Below, in pieces: positions 21,980 to 34,399 of a stretch of DNA of 64,000 nt. The translations under genes were made by a program, and so were the position numbers. Every line of letters starts with the position of its first letter. Positions within the stretch are counted from its first letter, which is position 1. The notes under the pieces were generated by a model. The model was not told the DNA's origin. It did not search any database and saw only the letters and a list, made by a program, of their open reading frames with translations. The DNA comes from Lamellibrachia columna (Eukaryota > Annelida > Polychaeta > Sabellida > Siboglinidae): the NCBI GenBank assembly GCA_963662155.1, contig OY759263.1, positions 27,698,548 through 27,762,547 on the forward strand. Reading direction: 5' to 3'.

Positions 21980-24171
21980 TAGTGCCATGCACGGCCGGAC
22001 CGGGCCTCTACAAAATTGTGCGGGCTGGGCCTGAGCCTACATTTTGCGGGGCCGGGCCTGGGCTGAAAAATATTAAACACACCGGGCTTGGGTCGGGCCT
22101 AGGCCTAGTGTGGCCAGGCCGGGCCTGGGCTGGGCCTGGACCTAATAAAAATGTTAATACAAAACCCAGATTTTTTATTTTAATATTAATAAAAACTGAC
22201 TATAAATTGTATTTCCGGTTAATGAATGTTTAAAATTATTTCTTGAGACCTTGCATGGAATTATGAATGACACCAGTGCTTTATATATTGGAATGTAGTT
22301 TAACCTCTTTTCAACAATGGGACTTCTAATGGTATAATTTAGTAACGTGCATTCTTTTAATAGAGACATTTCATATAAAAGCAATGCATAGTATTGCATA
22401 CACAGCATTCACATTACACAGTACATATTACTGCTACATAGTACACACAGATGTTACAGATGCATAATTTTGGCATGAATGTAGCCTTTTGCATAGATCT
22501 AATGGCCCCATAACTTCACTTGGCTGGAAGTAGCCAGCCCCAAATGTTTACTTTAGACATTTTTGCAGAGGCAATCAATCCATGATTAACCATCAAGGTA
22601 TCACCCTTTGACCCTAACAGTGGACATTATATTGTCTTCCCTCCAAATCTTATAATAACAATAATAATACAGCATTTTTAAAAGCACTAATTCCCACTAT
22701 ATGGATCAATGCGCTGTACATGGTATAAAATACTATTCACATGGTATAAAATACTATTTAAATATAAACACGTGTAAACACTGAATAAATAAATAAAATT
22801 ACTTTAGAAATAAGTAAATAAAATAATTTAGAAAACCTTAAAATCTGGTGAGATTCCTAATGCAAAATTAATGTATATCACAAATAGTCCATCCATAGTG
22901 TCCATCACATAATATTCTCTTCATTTACATATATTTGAAGTGACTAATAAAAAGGTGAGTCTTTAAAGACTTCCTCAAAATTGTTAGTGTCTTGGAATTA
23001 TGAATGTCTGCGGGCAATGAATTCCAAAGTCGAGGCACTGTTGTTCCAAATGCAGATTCACCAATGCTCTTCTTAGTGATGCATTGGTGCAGTGTTGGCA
23101 CATAGTCCTTGCATAGACGCCCATCAGGAGTTCGTATGTGTAAAAGTTCGGCCAAGAAAGTCGGCGCCAAACCACTGATGCATCGGTACACCAACACTAG
23201 CACCTAGAAATGTTTTTGACTTGCTACCAGCAGCCATCTTGCCTACCTTAATGACCTGTACACTGGCAACTACCCACTGCCCTGTGTCCACCCCAGTTGG
23301 TAGTTGGTATTTTTCAATTGTGTTATCTAGTTTCTACTGTTTAGTGTCTACAATTTCCCCAGTACTGAATCATTCACACTTGTACTAATTCACACATGTC
23401 TGAACCTGATCTGTCTCAGGCTATTGACTACAGGCCTGCTGGAAATGCCACTGGGTGTCAGTGCCAGTGGGTGACATATAATTGAAATATCAATTAATAC
23501 CAAATTAACTGCCCTTACTGGTAACATTAATGAATTAAATTAAGTTAACTTAGTTGACCTAATTCAATTAACAACTTAAATTATGGTTATGGTTTGCATT
23601 AGGGTTAAGATAAACAAATCTCCTACCCTAACAATAAGCCAATAAATTAAAGCCATAATATAAAAATATGTTATGATACTTAATATAAATGAGTAAAAAA
23701 ATGACAATAAAAAGTTTATTATTTTTCTTCAGGATATTCGTCCATTTGAAGCAGTTGTGCTGGATTTCTAGAACTCGTCCAGCACACTGTACAGCCGCAG
23801 ACTAGTAGACATTATATAATGTTCATATTTTTTTATGTTATTTAATAAAACAATACATGTGTTACAGTTTATTTGTGTTTAATTTTTATTATAAGATAAT
23901 AGGTTTATCTTTAAAAAAAATTAGCGGGTTTGCGGGCTTACCCGTTTTTGGCCTGCGGGTTTGGGCCGGGCCTGGGCCTGAAACGTATGGGCCGGGCTGA
24001 GTCTGGGCCAAACATTAAAGATCTGGGTTGGGCCGAGCCTGGGCCTAAAATCTAGCTTGCATGCCTGGGCTGGGCGTGAAAAGTTTTTTGCAGGCTTGGG
24101 TCGGGCCTGGATTCTAACAGCTAATTGCGGGTCAGGCATGGGCTCAAATTATCGGCCCGTGCAGGGCACTA
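21980..24171. mobile_element. Non-autonomous hAT element, TAGTGCC ends, at the 3' end of the TIR gene
   Basis: The left end reads TAGTGCCATGCACGGCCGG and the inverse of the right end TAGTGCCCTGCACGGGCCG. Flanks are ATGTGTAT (21972-21979) and ACGTGTAT (24172-24179), an 8-bp target duplication with one mismatch. Both ends hold many GGGCCTGGGC/GGGCCGGGC subterminal motifs. No transposase is present; an L2-like LINE fragment (22650-23205) is nested within. Remaining stretches (22160-22640 and 23210-23900) show nothing recognisable. Confidence 0.85.
22650..23205 (-). pseudogene. L2/CR1-like LINE 3' fragment (copy 1)
   Basis: The minus strand encodes the end of a LINE RT: YRCISGLAP, DYVPTLHQCITKKSIGESAFGT, PRLWNSLPADI and LKTHLFISHF. 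It is followed by the family tail TGTACAGCGCATTGATCC and an ATT-repeat ending at 22650. It is 5'-truncated at about 23205. The tail motif matches the copy at 47.5-48.6 kb. It lies inside a hAT element and so inserted later. Confidence 0.9.
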
Positions 24172-24310
24172 ACGTGTATCTGTACCAGACATCCCATGCA
24201 GCATATGTTGATATTGTGGCCGTCAGATATCAATTAGAAACTGGTCTCCTAACAATGGTGACATACGTTGTGATGCCACGGATGTGCACAACTATAACAC
24301 CAGAATGAGG
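24172..24310 (+). other. Host sequence beyond the hAT, possible continuation of the TIR gene 3' end
   Basis: After the second target copy an open frame runs to a stop at 24308. With the hAT and one target copy ignored, none of the three frames clearly continues the TIR-protein repeat into a recognisable domain, so this may be 3' UTR. No polyadenylation signal was assigned. Confidence 0.3.
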
Positions 24311-24955
24311 AGAGATGTTCATATCAAAAGGGTAAATGTAGAGTTTGCTATGAAAACTAGTATACCTAGAATATTGTGTCACTCAAATATTACATAGCAC
24401 TCTATATGTGATCACCCATACAATTCAAAATCGTTTACAAACTCATTCTTTTTGTGAGTACACGTAGTTCCTCTTCATAGCTACCTATTATTTGTCTTTT
24501 CTTCATTTCATGCCTTGACCAGGATGGTCGTAGGAGTGTCACAGCGGTCATTTCCACATAGAGTCTTCACCAACTTGGTCTGTTTTCTGTTGTGCATGGC
24601 AGAGCCACTGGGTTAGTAGGGCAAAGTGTAAACTTTAAGGATCAAAAATGGTGATCATGGAAACTTAGCGAGGAAACTTGGAGATCTGCTGAGGAAGTCT
24701 CGTGCAACATCTGCCGTGTATCATTTGATGAGTGGACACAAGATCAGAATCACCAATGAATAACAACTAAAGGGACTTTGCTGAGAACTGTGGATGGTGG
24801 GAACTCACACATGACATACACATCAATGTACAGTCATGGCGGTATATACATATATATATATTTGTTGTATCACTCTTCAACCTTCATTATTTGTACGTAT
24901 TGCTTTGTTTGCTATATCATATACTTAAATTATCCTATGGCTATAGTGTGCTTGA
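24311..24955. other. No feature recognised
   Basis: No long open frame. A short TATATA run is at 24845-24860. Confidence 0.5.
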
Positions 24956-24960
24956 TAGCT

Positions 24961-25320
24961 ATAGGGTCATTCCATGCCAAATCAACCAAAATCCAGAAAT
25001 CTTCCCGGGTGACCATCTCCAATTTTTATGAAATTTCACCCATGTGCGCCTGTATCTAAATGATGGCTGCATGCACAATTTCAGTGCCAAATTCCAATTA
25101 GTTAAGTTATGGTTGATTGAATGCAATACTTTTTCGCACTCGCGGCTGCGGCAAGTCGTTTTGGAAGATTTTTTTATGCTAACAACTTTCTTCATTTTGC
25201 AGATATTAAGCTACAAGTTGGTTAATACCTCATTCATACCTGGAGAATCTGAATCTGGACTAATTTTTTTGCATTTATGTGATAGTTTCAGAGGTGAAGA
25301 CACCTAAAGTTGGGCTTTTG
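24961..25320. other. Repeat-like block starting TAGGGTCATTCCATGCC
   Basis: TAGGGTCATTCCATGCCAAA followed by TCAACC is a terminus style I associate with dispersed DNA-transposon repeats of invertebrate genomes. No opposite end or target duplication was located here, so the call is tentative. Confidence 0.3.
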
Positions 25321-25869
25321 TTCATACCAGAATTATATTTTTCAGATTTTGGGGTACCACTACTACCTGATCATTCATCACAGACACTAAATGTTATTTG
25401 ATTTGAAGTATATACCTATAGTTGCTTCTCCAAAAGAAAGCTTATCTGAACCAAGTCTAATATTAACGTGTGGCTAGGGTCCAAATATGAGAAGAAAATA
25501 TAAGATGTGAAAAAAGTGCCCTCATACCAGGGGTGGTTTGACCATGTGGGCAATTATCCAGCATCATGCACCTTTAGTATGATTAACATACATATATTAG
25601 CTATATATGTACCAAGTTTAGACTTTGTCTCTCAATTCTTTTAATGTTAAATAATTTTATGTTTCTACCCCCTGTTTCAGAGCTCGAGAGCAAGCTAAGC
25701 GACGGTATCAATTAACAAAATCAGTACTTTCCAGAAATAAAAAATATTTAATTTTATTTGCAAATTACTAAATAACTATATTTCAATCACAGGTTCAGGT
25801 TCATATTTAACATAATAATAAATGAATGAATTTTTCACAAACCTATATTATATATATATGCAGTTGTAA

Positions 25870-26443
25870 TTACAAAAATGCTGGTAATTTCTGTTGAATC
25901 CGAATGTCATCCTGGATAGACAGTTTGTAAGAGCACTTCATGCCATCAATGAGCACATCATTTTGTTCATCGAATTGTTCAATAATTCTTCCAACATACC
26001 ATTCCTTGTCATAAATATATGCAACATACTTTCCAGGCTGCAACTTGTCATGGTGATGGGAATCAGGCAGTGTACTTGGAAGTGATGGTGACTGCCCCAC
26101 CAAATGTGATCATCGCAAAATCACTGTCAGCTGAGATCCTTTTCATCTTCAACTCTACCTCAGAGACAGGTTTGAAGCAGTGATGAGACTGGATGCCTGC
26201 AAGAGTCTTAGCTGAAGATAAATCAAATTTCACTGCATTGTCTGCAACATCATCAGCAGAGACAAACAAATTTTTATTCCAGCAATGTGATTGGATGCCC
26301 AGTTAAACATTTCAGTTGCTGTCAGAATCTTCCATGGTTGCCTGCTAGCTAACAAATCTGATAAATAATCATGAATGGCAACTTTACCTAGACACGATTC
26401 ACAAAGATGGAGCGTACAATTGCGGTTTTCACACACACGCGCG

Positions 26444-26504
<61 letters not shown>

Positions 26505-27278
26505 TGCATGCCAGAAGAGTGACTGGAATACACCATTTGGGTCTAAGTTCACAATATTTTTGAAAATCCATCCTTATCATGTGGGTTTCTCTTGGTGCAT
26601 TCAAGGTTCAGTTCTTTGAGGTTGGTCAGTAGTAACCGTTTCTGTTTATACTTTTTGTTGTTGTGCACCTTAATGACTACATATTCCTTTTTGCCAGGAC
26701 ACGTGCATATTCATCAGACTGGTAAAAGTCCACAATCTTTTGAGTTACTTCCCAAGAAAGGATCCTACGTCTCTTTGTGTCTGGGTCAGCAGACTCTTCT
26801 CCTTCTTCAGCTGTCTGGCTCTCTTCACCATATGTGTTGTTACATCGAACTCCTGCATCATCTTCTGCTGTGTCAAACTTTCTGGAGTAAGGGTCAATAA
26901 TTTTATCTTTTCCTGTCTGGTGGCAGTTTTGAATTTCTCTTTCAGAAGAGCAATTAGTCTCTCAAGGTCTCTGCAACTTTCAGTTTCACCGTCATCATCT
27001 GTTGACTCAAATTCACCCACTGGTAAGTCAAGTGCATGGGCACACTTAGCATTGACTGTGGTGTGAAGCTGTTTCGCTTTCCTCTTGCCATACAATAATT
27101 TATCTCGGTGACTAATAGAGGTTTTGATGGGTGCACAGCCCTGAGACTGAGCGGTTTTGTTGAGGGAGACGACTGATATTTCCACAGGTCGATACTCATC
27201 AGACATTTCCATCTTATCATGTCTTCTATCACCCTTTCTTGTATAGCACCCAGGACAACGTTTCTGGCCAGGTTTCAA
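25870..27278 (-). pseudogene. Decayed unclassified multi-copy protein family member
   Basis: From high to low coordinates: a Cys-rich start (CPGCYTRKGDRR), an acidic linker, a helical block (LTLTPESLTQQKMMQEFDVT ... MVKRARQLKKEK), then in shifted frames a KIVDFYQSDEYARVL-KKEYV segment and KRLLLTNLKEL, and then KYCELRPKWCIPV. A (CA)n run then replaces sequence with a VCVC motif; HLCESC and a terminal KYVAYIYDKEWYVGRI block follow. I recall the FYQ...K.YV / KRL-L-NLKEL / ELRPKWC signature from abundant uncharacterised proteins of cnidarians and other invertebrates; no function is known to me. At least four frameshifts show it is dead. Its place between inverted repeats suggests it is transposon-borne. 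Confidence 0.6.
26430..26501. repeat. (CA)n microsatellite inside the decayed coding sequence
   Basis: About 30 CA units with a few CG interruptions at the left. On the minus strand it reads (Val-Cys)n in frame with RPKWCIPV, at the place where the family has a natural Val-Cys-Val-Cys motif. Confidence 0.95.
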
Positions 27279-28025
27279 GTTGAGATGCAGAGCTATTCTC
27301 TCAACAACAGCTCTTAATGACTATGTAAGGCATACAGTAAACAGACCTCAAACTTCAAAGCAGCATTTAAGGCTCATGATAAAACTAACAATTAGACAAA
27401 ATAAAATATTTCAAATCAAAAGATCTGGTTGTAAATTTACTTCACCCCATTAAAGTTCATGATGACACTTTATTAAGGTTAGGTTTTGGGTAAAGATTAA
27501 CAATCTATAGCAAGCAAAGTACATTTATGGTAAGCAAAGTTCATATGATTGGTTAATGTTAATCACAACATCCTAAAAAAATTATTAATGCAGATCAGCA
27601 AACTGTTTTGATGATGAATTTCTTGCTGTATATACAGAAAATAAATCAGACCCGTGAAAGAGATTTAGAAAGTAGAGCTGTAAAGTTCACAAACAACTAT
27701 TAGGATTCATGAAAAAATGTAGATGTAAACAAGGAAAAAAATTTTATACTTCCATGTCATAAATTTGATGACTACAATATTGAACTTACTTGTAATATGC
27801 TTCTTATGCACCGAAAATGGATACAGAGCAATACTTCTGTAGACTTTCATAACGTGACAAATATATTTTTTCGTGATTGAGACAAATTGGTCCTGGATGG
27901 TAAAATTAACCCTCTGATAAGCCACAACAACATATTCCAAGAAGATTATGCAAAATTCCCAGAACTTGATGCAATATTCATAAACCATGTTGCAGAATTC
28001 TCAGAAGATTATGCAATATTCCCCA

Positions 28026-28397
28026 AATATGATACAATGTGAGCTGAGTGTTGAGAATACTATATATGATACAATGTAAGCTGAGTATTGAAAACACTGT
28101 ATATGATACAATGTGAGCTGAATGTTGAGAATACTGTATATGATACAATGTGAGCTGAGTGTTGAGAATACTGTATATGATACAATGTGAGCTGAGTGTT
28201 GAGAATACTGTATATGATGCAATGTGAGCTGAGTGTTGAGAATACTGTATGATACAATGTAAGCTGAGTGTTGAGAATACTGTATATGATACAATGTGAG
28301 CTGAATGTTGAGAATACTGTATATGATACAATATGCGCCGAGTGTTGAGAATACTGTATATGATACAATGTGAGCTGAGTGTTGAGAATACTGTATA
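28026..28397. repeat. 37-bp minisatellite, about 10 copies
   Basis: The unit contains GATACAATGTGAGCTGAGTG then TTGAGAATACTGTATAT. Copies differ by a few substitutions and one is shortened. Long minus-strand frames across it are a by-product of the 37-bp period and not a gene. Confidence 0.95.
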
Positions 28398-28820
28398 TAG
28401 CTTTCTTTAGATCAGATGAACCCTCACAAATAATAGGCCTACAAGAATCTTTGATGAGTTCCATTTAAATGTAAATACAATATTCACAAGCTCAGGAATG
28501 GAGTAAATAAGACAATATAATAGAATATGTGCTGTAATGTTATATGAAACAATTATGATATTTCTAATATATGGTTTTGTAAGAATTTTTTAAATATTTT
28601 TTATTATAATGTTAGATATGAATGCCTGTGATTGAAAACTAATTATATAGTAATTGAATTTGTTAATTGATACAGTCGCTTAGCTTGTTCTCGAGCTCTC
28701 AAACAGAAGGTAGAAACATAAAATTATTTAAAATTGAAAGAATTGAGAGATAAAGTCCAAACTAAGCTAATATATGTATGTTAATCATACTAAAAGCTCA
28801 TGATGCTAGATAATTGCGAG

Positions 28821-28960
28821 GTGACCATATTAGCGGGATTAAATGTCCTATACTTCACTGTTGTGGAACTAATTTGGGACTGTCCCAGGGTTATCATAAT
28901 GGCGAGGTGGCTGTATTATTGAGGTGACCATAAAGCGAGGTTCGACTATATAATATGTAT
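28821..28960. other. Pogo/Tc1-like terminal sequence
   Basis: The inverse reads TATAGTCGAACCTCGCTTTA then TGGTCACCTC, with further GGCGAGGTGGC and CACCTCGC motifs. This style is familiar from pogo/Tigger termini. There is no transposase or matching partner end. Confidence 0.35.
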
Positions 28961-29269
28961 ATAGGTAGTATATATTATCATACACACACTGAACAGGGTA
29001 CGTATATATTTTTTACTGTGTTACATAATTTATAAATGCATTATAATATATGGCATATAGGGTGTCCACTTGCTTCAACTAGTTTTATCACTACTGGCGT
29101 CCTATTAATATCATGTATTTGCTATTTGTATTATTTATTCCAAATAAAACCAATTTAATTCAGTTGGTCTATTCCTTTGTCCAGCCAGTTTTTGACACTG
29201 ACAACATGGGTTCTAGTTTGCAGTGATTGTGTCCACTTGCCTGCCGTCTCACAGTCTCCTGAAGCATTT

Positions 29270-29920
29270 CATTTCAAATGGTTGTATTTGTCTCTGTTTG
29301 TGCTGTCAAATCCAGATCTTGCATCATAGAAGGATGTGTCACAGTGTATAGTCTAGGCCTATTATAAAGAGGTGTGGTGTGAGCTTGTTCCTCCATCCGG
29401 TGACGGTACCTTGACATGCGTATTTTGTACACGCTAAGAACAGCTTTAACCCACTGGTTGGGAACACTATCAGCCTTGAGAATCTTCACCTCCTTACCTT
29501 GATGGTATGTATGCAATGTTGATTGAAATAATACATAAACAATAACAGCCTAAATTATGTCTAGAAATGGGATCTGTAAATATTTGCCACAGGTTTCGCA
29601 CAGACGGATATATGGAAGAGGCAAGTCGGTTTGTGTGTGTCGGTGTGTGTGTTTTCCAAGACCCTGAACAAGACCCAGGCTTCCTTGTCCTCATGCCACA
29701 CAATATTCTTCTTCCCTTAACTCAACAGTCATCAAGGTACATTAAAACCATCAGTGAAGCTCCACCACCATTTACAGACTGTCGCCTCAGTATGGTCCAG
29801 TCGACTGTTTGATGTCCTTCCACTACCCGTCTCCTGGGACATCAATGTGGACGTTTCCCTGGAATCCCCTGTCAAGCAATTTATAAAAGAGACGATCTGA
29901 AAGTCCAACAAAATGGACAA
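29270..29920 (-). other. Possible decayed coding sequence or non-coding flank
   Basis: An acceptor-like TTTGTTGGACTTTCAG at 29899-29914 (minus) is followed by DRLFYKLLDRGFQGNVHIDVPGDG, then stops. Downstream pieces at 29494-29703 and 29274-29516 are open but in different frames. I recognise no domain. It could be a broken exon of a transposon or gene. Confidence 0.25.
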
Positions 29921-30133
29921 TTCAGTTAAATTATAAATAACTCGATGTCACTAGCATTTCAACATTTATTATTGAATTTAAAAATTGCTCAACTGGGTTG
30001 ACAATTTTTGCTATACAATATTGGGTAACTACAGCAAATAAATATTCGGTACAAATAAATACCATTCGGTACAAATATTATTCAGTAAAACGTATCACTC
30101 AAGACATCCACAATCGAGAAGGATAAAACATTC

Positions 30134-30139
30134 TTTATT
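30134..30139 (-). promoter_or_regulatory. Candidate polyadenylation signal of the ORP1 gene
   Basis: AATAAA on the minus strand, 324 bases past the ORP1 stop codon and the first such hexamer I found in the 3' flank. Confidence 0.5.
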
Positions 30140-30462
30140 ATACACATATAGTACAGGCAGCAAGTAACCATTAAAATGGTGCTGTAAATTCACCTAATAG
30201 AGCAGATTTCTTATATATATATATATATATATACATAGCATTGGTTCGGTTTGATGTATAATACCTCAATTCTTCATACTGTTTTGCGGTCTCTCTTAAC
30301 ATAACTAAAATCAGGTCAACTGCAAAAAGTATTCATGCATACAGGCCATCCTAACAATGTGTTATGTATAGGCCTATATATATATTACATTTTAGTGCAA
30401 GTTGTAACTCCGTTTCCCCCAATCACGTTCCTACGTCTTGTCATGCTTTAGTCTAAGACCAC

Positions 30463-30565
30463 TTAGAAGATGTCTGGACATTTATCCCAGTTCCGTTCCC
30501 AGTATCCGGATGAACACATCCAGTCTTCACGTCCCACCTCTTCATTCATTGTCCACGAGAACCAA
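30463..30565 (-). CDS. OSBPL1A-like: ORP1 window exon 18 (C-terminus and stop)
   Basis: Acceptor TGTTCTTGCAG. It encodes WFSWTMNEEVGRED, then GYWERNWDKCPDIF and TAA at 30465-30463. The G-x-YW-x-R and C-P-D-I-F ending is the family C-terminus. Confidence 0.95.
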
Positions 30566-33500
30566 CTGCAAGAACAACAGAGACAGTCATCAGTGCAAAT
30601 AGTGAAGGAAGAGCAGATATAAAAACCAGTATGGAGGAAAATAGACAAAGAAAGAAACAAAATTGTGACATTAAGTTAAGTCACATCCCAACTTGTAATA
30701 ACATGCACATCAAGGGAGTATTTAATTAAATATGTTAGCAACAGTTAATTTTAACAGTTATAAACATATAAGTTTTAACAAATCTTTCCAAAATTGTAAA
30801 CTTTCATATGGCCACCACAACCGTGGACTTGCTCTTGCGACGATTATTGCTCGAAGCAAAACAACATACGCAGGTTTCCATTCTTCTTTTCTCCGTCGAC
30901 GTTCTTTCCTCGCAGATCGCTGTTTCTCTTCCAGTCGCGTCTTCTCTGCAGTGGCGCCATCTGGAAGGAACATACTTGTGTCAACTTAGTTTGTACTCTG
31001 GGATAATGTACACCTGAAATCTTTGGTGTACACAGCCTAGGTTTAGAAACCTGTCACCTGTTGTAGCACAAGTGATATGCTTGGTATAAAGTATATAAAC
31101 GCTTTTAATGAAAATGCCGATCCATATTTACCCTTTTATACCATCTAGAACAATAGAAAAATCCACTAATTGTGAATTAATCTGTTATAGAAGTCCAGTG
31201 ATTAATTAATCAATTGTATATTTTTACGTGTGTACATATTTTTTTTACTTTTATGTAAATAATTACTTTGGGATCATGAGCATTATTGTGTTGCAGGCTT
31301 AATTTATGAAGTATGAATTGTAGTGTTATATAAAACAATGAACAGCTAGTGTCACCAAACAAATATTTTATATTAAAATGTAATTTTTCTCTAGACAATA
31401 AGGTAACTATTTAACATTAGTGGTGTAATCTGGTGCCTAGTGTAGAACAACTGAAGTGTGGTGCCAATTGTATAACACCAGATGGCGACACTTTCCAGTT
31501 GTTCCACACTAGTCAAATTACAATACTGATGATAAAAAAGGGGTGTATGATAATTAGGGCATGTACACTTAACAGGTTGAAAACGGTACCTGTGTTTTGC
31601 GACTGTTACAGAAGACCATGTAATGTTAAATGTGTTCCTACAGAATAGAGCCCTCACTAGATACACAGAAAGAAAGAATCACTATGTTAAACTTCAAAAA
31701 TCACACACCTAAATCTCCCTCTTCCATCTTCCTGATGTCTGGACGCCTCCTGGCATCGGTCGATGGCAACTTCTTACACAGGTCAGTGTCAGTTTCATTT
31801 AGCATCATGGCAAAAGTCGTGAACGAGTAGTACTGAAACACAGACACCACCAGGATGCAATGACTGTGTGAACACGTGGATAACTTAAAAGTGTTTCCCT
31901 AGTTGCTCCAACTACGATTTAATGACGTACTGTATATCATTTAATCAGTGTTTGAACTAATTTAGAGTTCTACCATGACTCTGGAGACCAAATTTAATTC
32001 ATTTCACATTAAAATGTACATAAATTTTAAATGTCTCGCCTATACACATAAATGTCTCGCCTATACACATAAATGTCTCGCCTATACCCATAAATGTCTC
32101 GCCTATACACATAAAGCTCGTAATTATTACCAACCAAATATATTTCGTAAAATGGAAGTGAAGAGCCAAATAAAAACTTCACTATTTGCCTCAAACAGAA
32201 TATTGTCATTATACTAATATAATTAAACAAGTCTGTGCAATTAAACCTTATCATAAATAAACATATCTAAAATATCAGTAACATTAATTCTAACACGTTA
32301 ATGACAAGATAAATGAACGTGTGCACACGGACATTGTACCAATCCAACAGAAGCAGGATGACTCTTTAGGATGATAAAGGAAAACGCTAACCTGGCTACT
32401 GTCATCTGGTTTGGGTTCAGCCATCCACAGCAACCTCTGTCCCGGGACGTGCAAGTTACACGAGATTCCCTTCTCTCGGTCGCCTTCAGCCACCTGCAAG
32501 GGATAAGGAGAAACAGGAAATGTTAATACGATTGGAAGAAAAAAAACTCGCATTCAAACTGTTAGAGGGAGCATTGGGGACATGATGTCACTGCCATTTT
32601 TTGATGATAACAATGCATTGATGATTACGTGATAGGACACAATGATGAACTCATGGTGTGGCATATTTTCCATCTTTTGTAATCACCTTTGGTGGCGATG
32701 CCCCATTCTCGTCATGAAGTGACCTCTGGTGGTTTTCCCAGGTACCGATATCGTAACTGTACAGGGCTTCAATCCACTTTCCGTAGAACTCTCGCACCTT
32801 CTTTCTGCTAAAGCAGAAATGCAGGAATACATCAAATTCATAATTCAAGAAAAGCTCAAATATATAACTATGCAAAATATGGCAAAGAAACAAACATGTT
32901 TTGTTAATCCCAAAACTATTCTGAACCTATATGGTTTACCTGCTGTGCTACATAACTATATTCTTATTTCATAAAGTGAAAGGCACTTATGATGGACTGA
33001 ATTATGTGGATGCAATTTGGTAATTTCACTACAGCCTAGCTATGATCATAAAGAGACAACACCAGGGAATAGGTTTAATCATTACTAAATCTGGGGTAAC
33101 CCACCAATTATGACTTACATAACCCACCAGTTATGATTGACATAACCCACCAGTTATGATTGACATAACTCACCAATTATGATTGCCATAACCCACCAAT
33201 TATGATTGACATAACCCACCAATTATGATTGACATAACCCACCAATTATGATTGCCATTACCCACCAATTATGATTGCCATAACCCACCAATTATGATTG
33301 ACATAATCCATCAATTATGATTGCCATAACCCATCAATTATGATTGCCATTACCCACCAATTATGATTGACATAACCCACCAATTATGAATGACATAACC
33401 CACCAATTATGATTGACATAACCCACCAATTATGATTGCCATAACCCACCAATTATGATTGACTTAACCCACCAATTGCCGTAACCCACCAATTATTATT

Positions 33501-34355
33501 GCCGTAACCCAACAATTATGATTGACATAACCCATCAATTATGATTGGCATAACCCACCAATTATGATTGCCATAACCCACCAATTATGATTGCCATAAC
33601 CCACCAATTATGATTGACATAACCCACCAATTATGATTGCCATAACCCACCAATTATGATTGACATAACCCACCAATTATGATTGACATAACCCACCAAT
33701 TATGATTGACATAACAGCTTCAAACTCCCTCCTCCATTCATTGAGCTCATCACAAATCAGGTTCAGTGCTGTTCAGGTGTGCAGTACGTGAATACTTTAA
33801 GTAATATGAACATCTGGTCTAATAAAAGATGGCATACTTTTGTTAAAATCATCGAAAGAATTGACTTTTATCGTTAGATCGAATAACTGGCAAAAGGGTC
33901 TCATAGTATTTAGTCGGACTACTTTTGCCCTTTTTTGCTGAATTTTGATTGGATCTGGGCAAAAGTAATGTATTAGTTTGTCCGATGATTTCACCAAAAC
34001 TAAAGAACAACCTAGGATGTTGTAATGGTAAAAAAGCCGAAAAATTAAATTGAAAAATGACCTTTAATACAAAATATAGTGTATATTTCAACGGTGATTA
34101 TTGAATCGACTAGTGACACTGTTGACAATGGCAGGCTCTTACTTATTGTCATACACGCCTCCGTCAATGACATGCAGGTCTTTCCCAAACCACCCACATG
34201 GCTTGAAGTTAATGACTGACTTGTGCTTTGTCTTGTGGTTCATAATCTCCATAGTGCCATACTGAAAAGAACGTCGTTTTTTTTACACAATTACTGATGT
34301 CAAACGTATAACTACGTTCCCATAAGAATTACAGAATTTATGCAATGTTCATTAT

Positions 34356-34399
<44 letters not shown>

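Larger units (their letters stand above)
25551..28820 (-). mobile_element. Unclassified DNA-transposon-like unit with ~170-bp inverted repeats
   Basis: 25551-25727 and 28658-28820 are inverse copies at high identity, sharing TAGTATGATTAACATACATA, TAAATAATTTTATGTTTCTA, AGAGCTCGAGA-CAAGCTAAG and TATCAATTAACAAA. Between them the minus strand encodes a decayed multi-part protein, plus a 37-bp minisatellite and a (CA)n run. The arms may be subterminal; the outer 30 bases (GGTCACCTCGCAATTATC at the right) only partly match, and no target duplication was seen. Region 27300-28020 is non-coding. Confidence 0.65.

Noticed and set aside
33098..33715. Regular 23-bp repeats as a CRISPR array
   Set aside because: Units are head-to-tail with no unique spacers, in a eukaryotic intron; it is a minisatellite. 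The same holds for 28.0, 48.8, 51.0, 54.0 and 62.7 kb.
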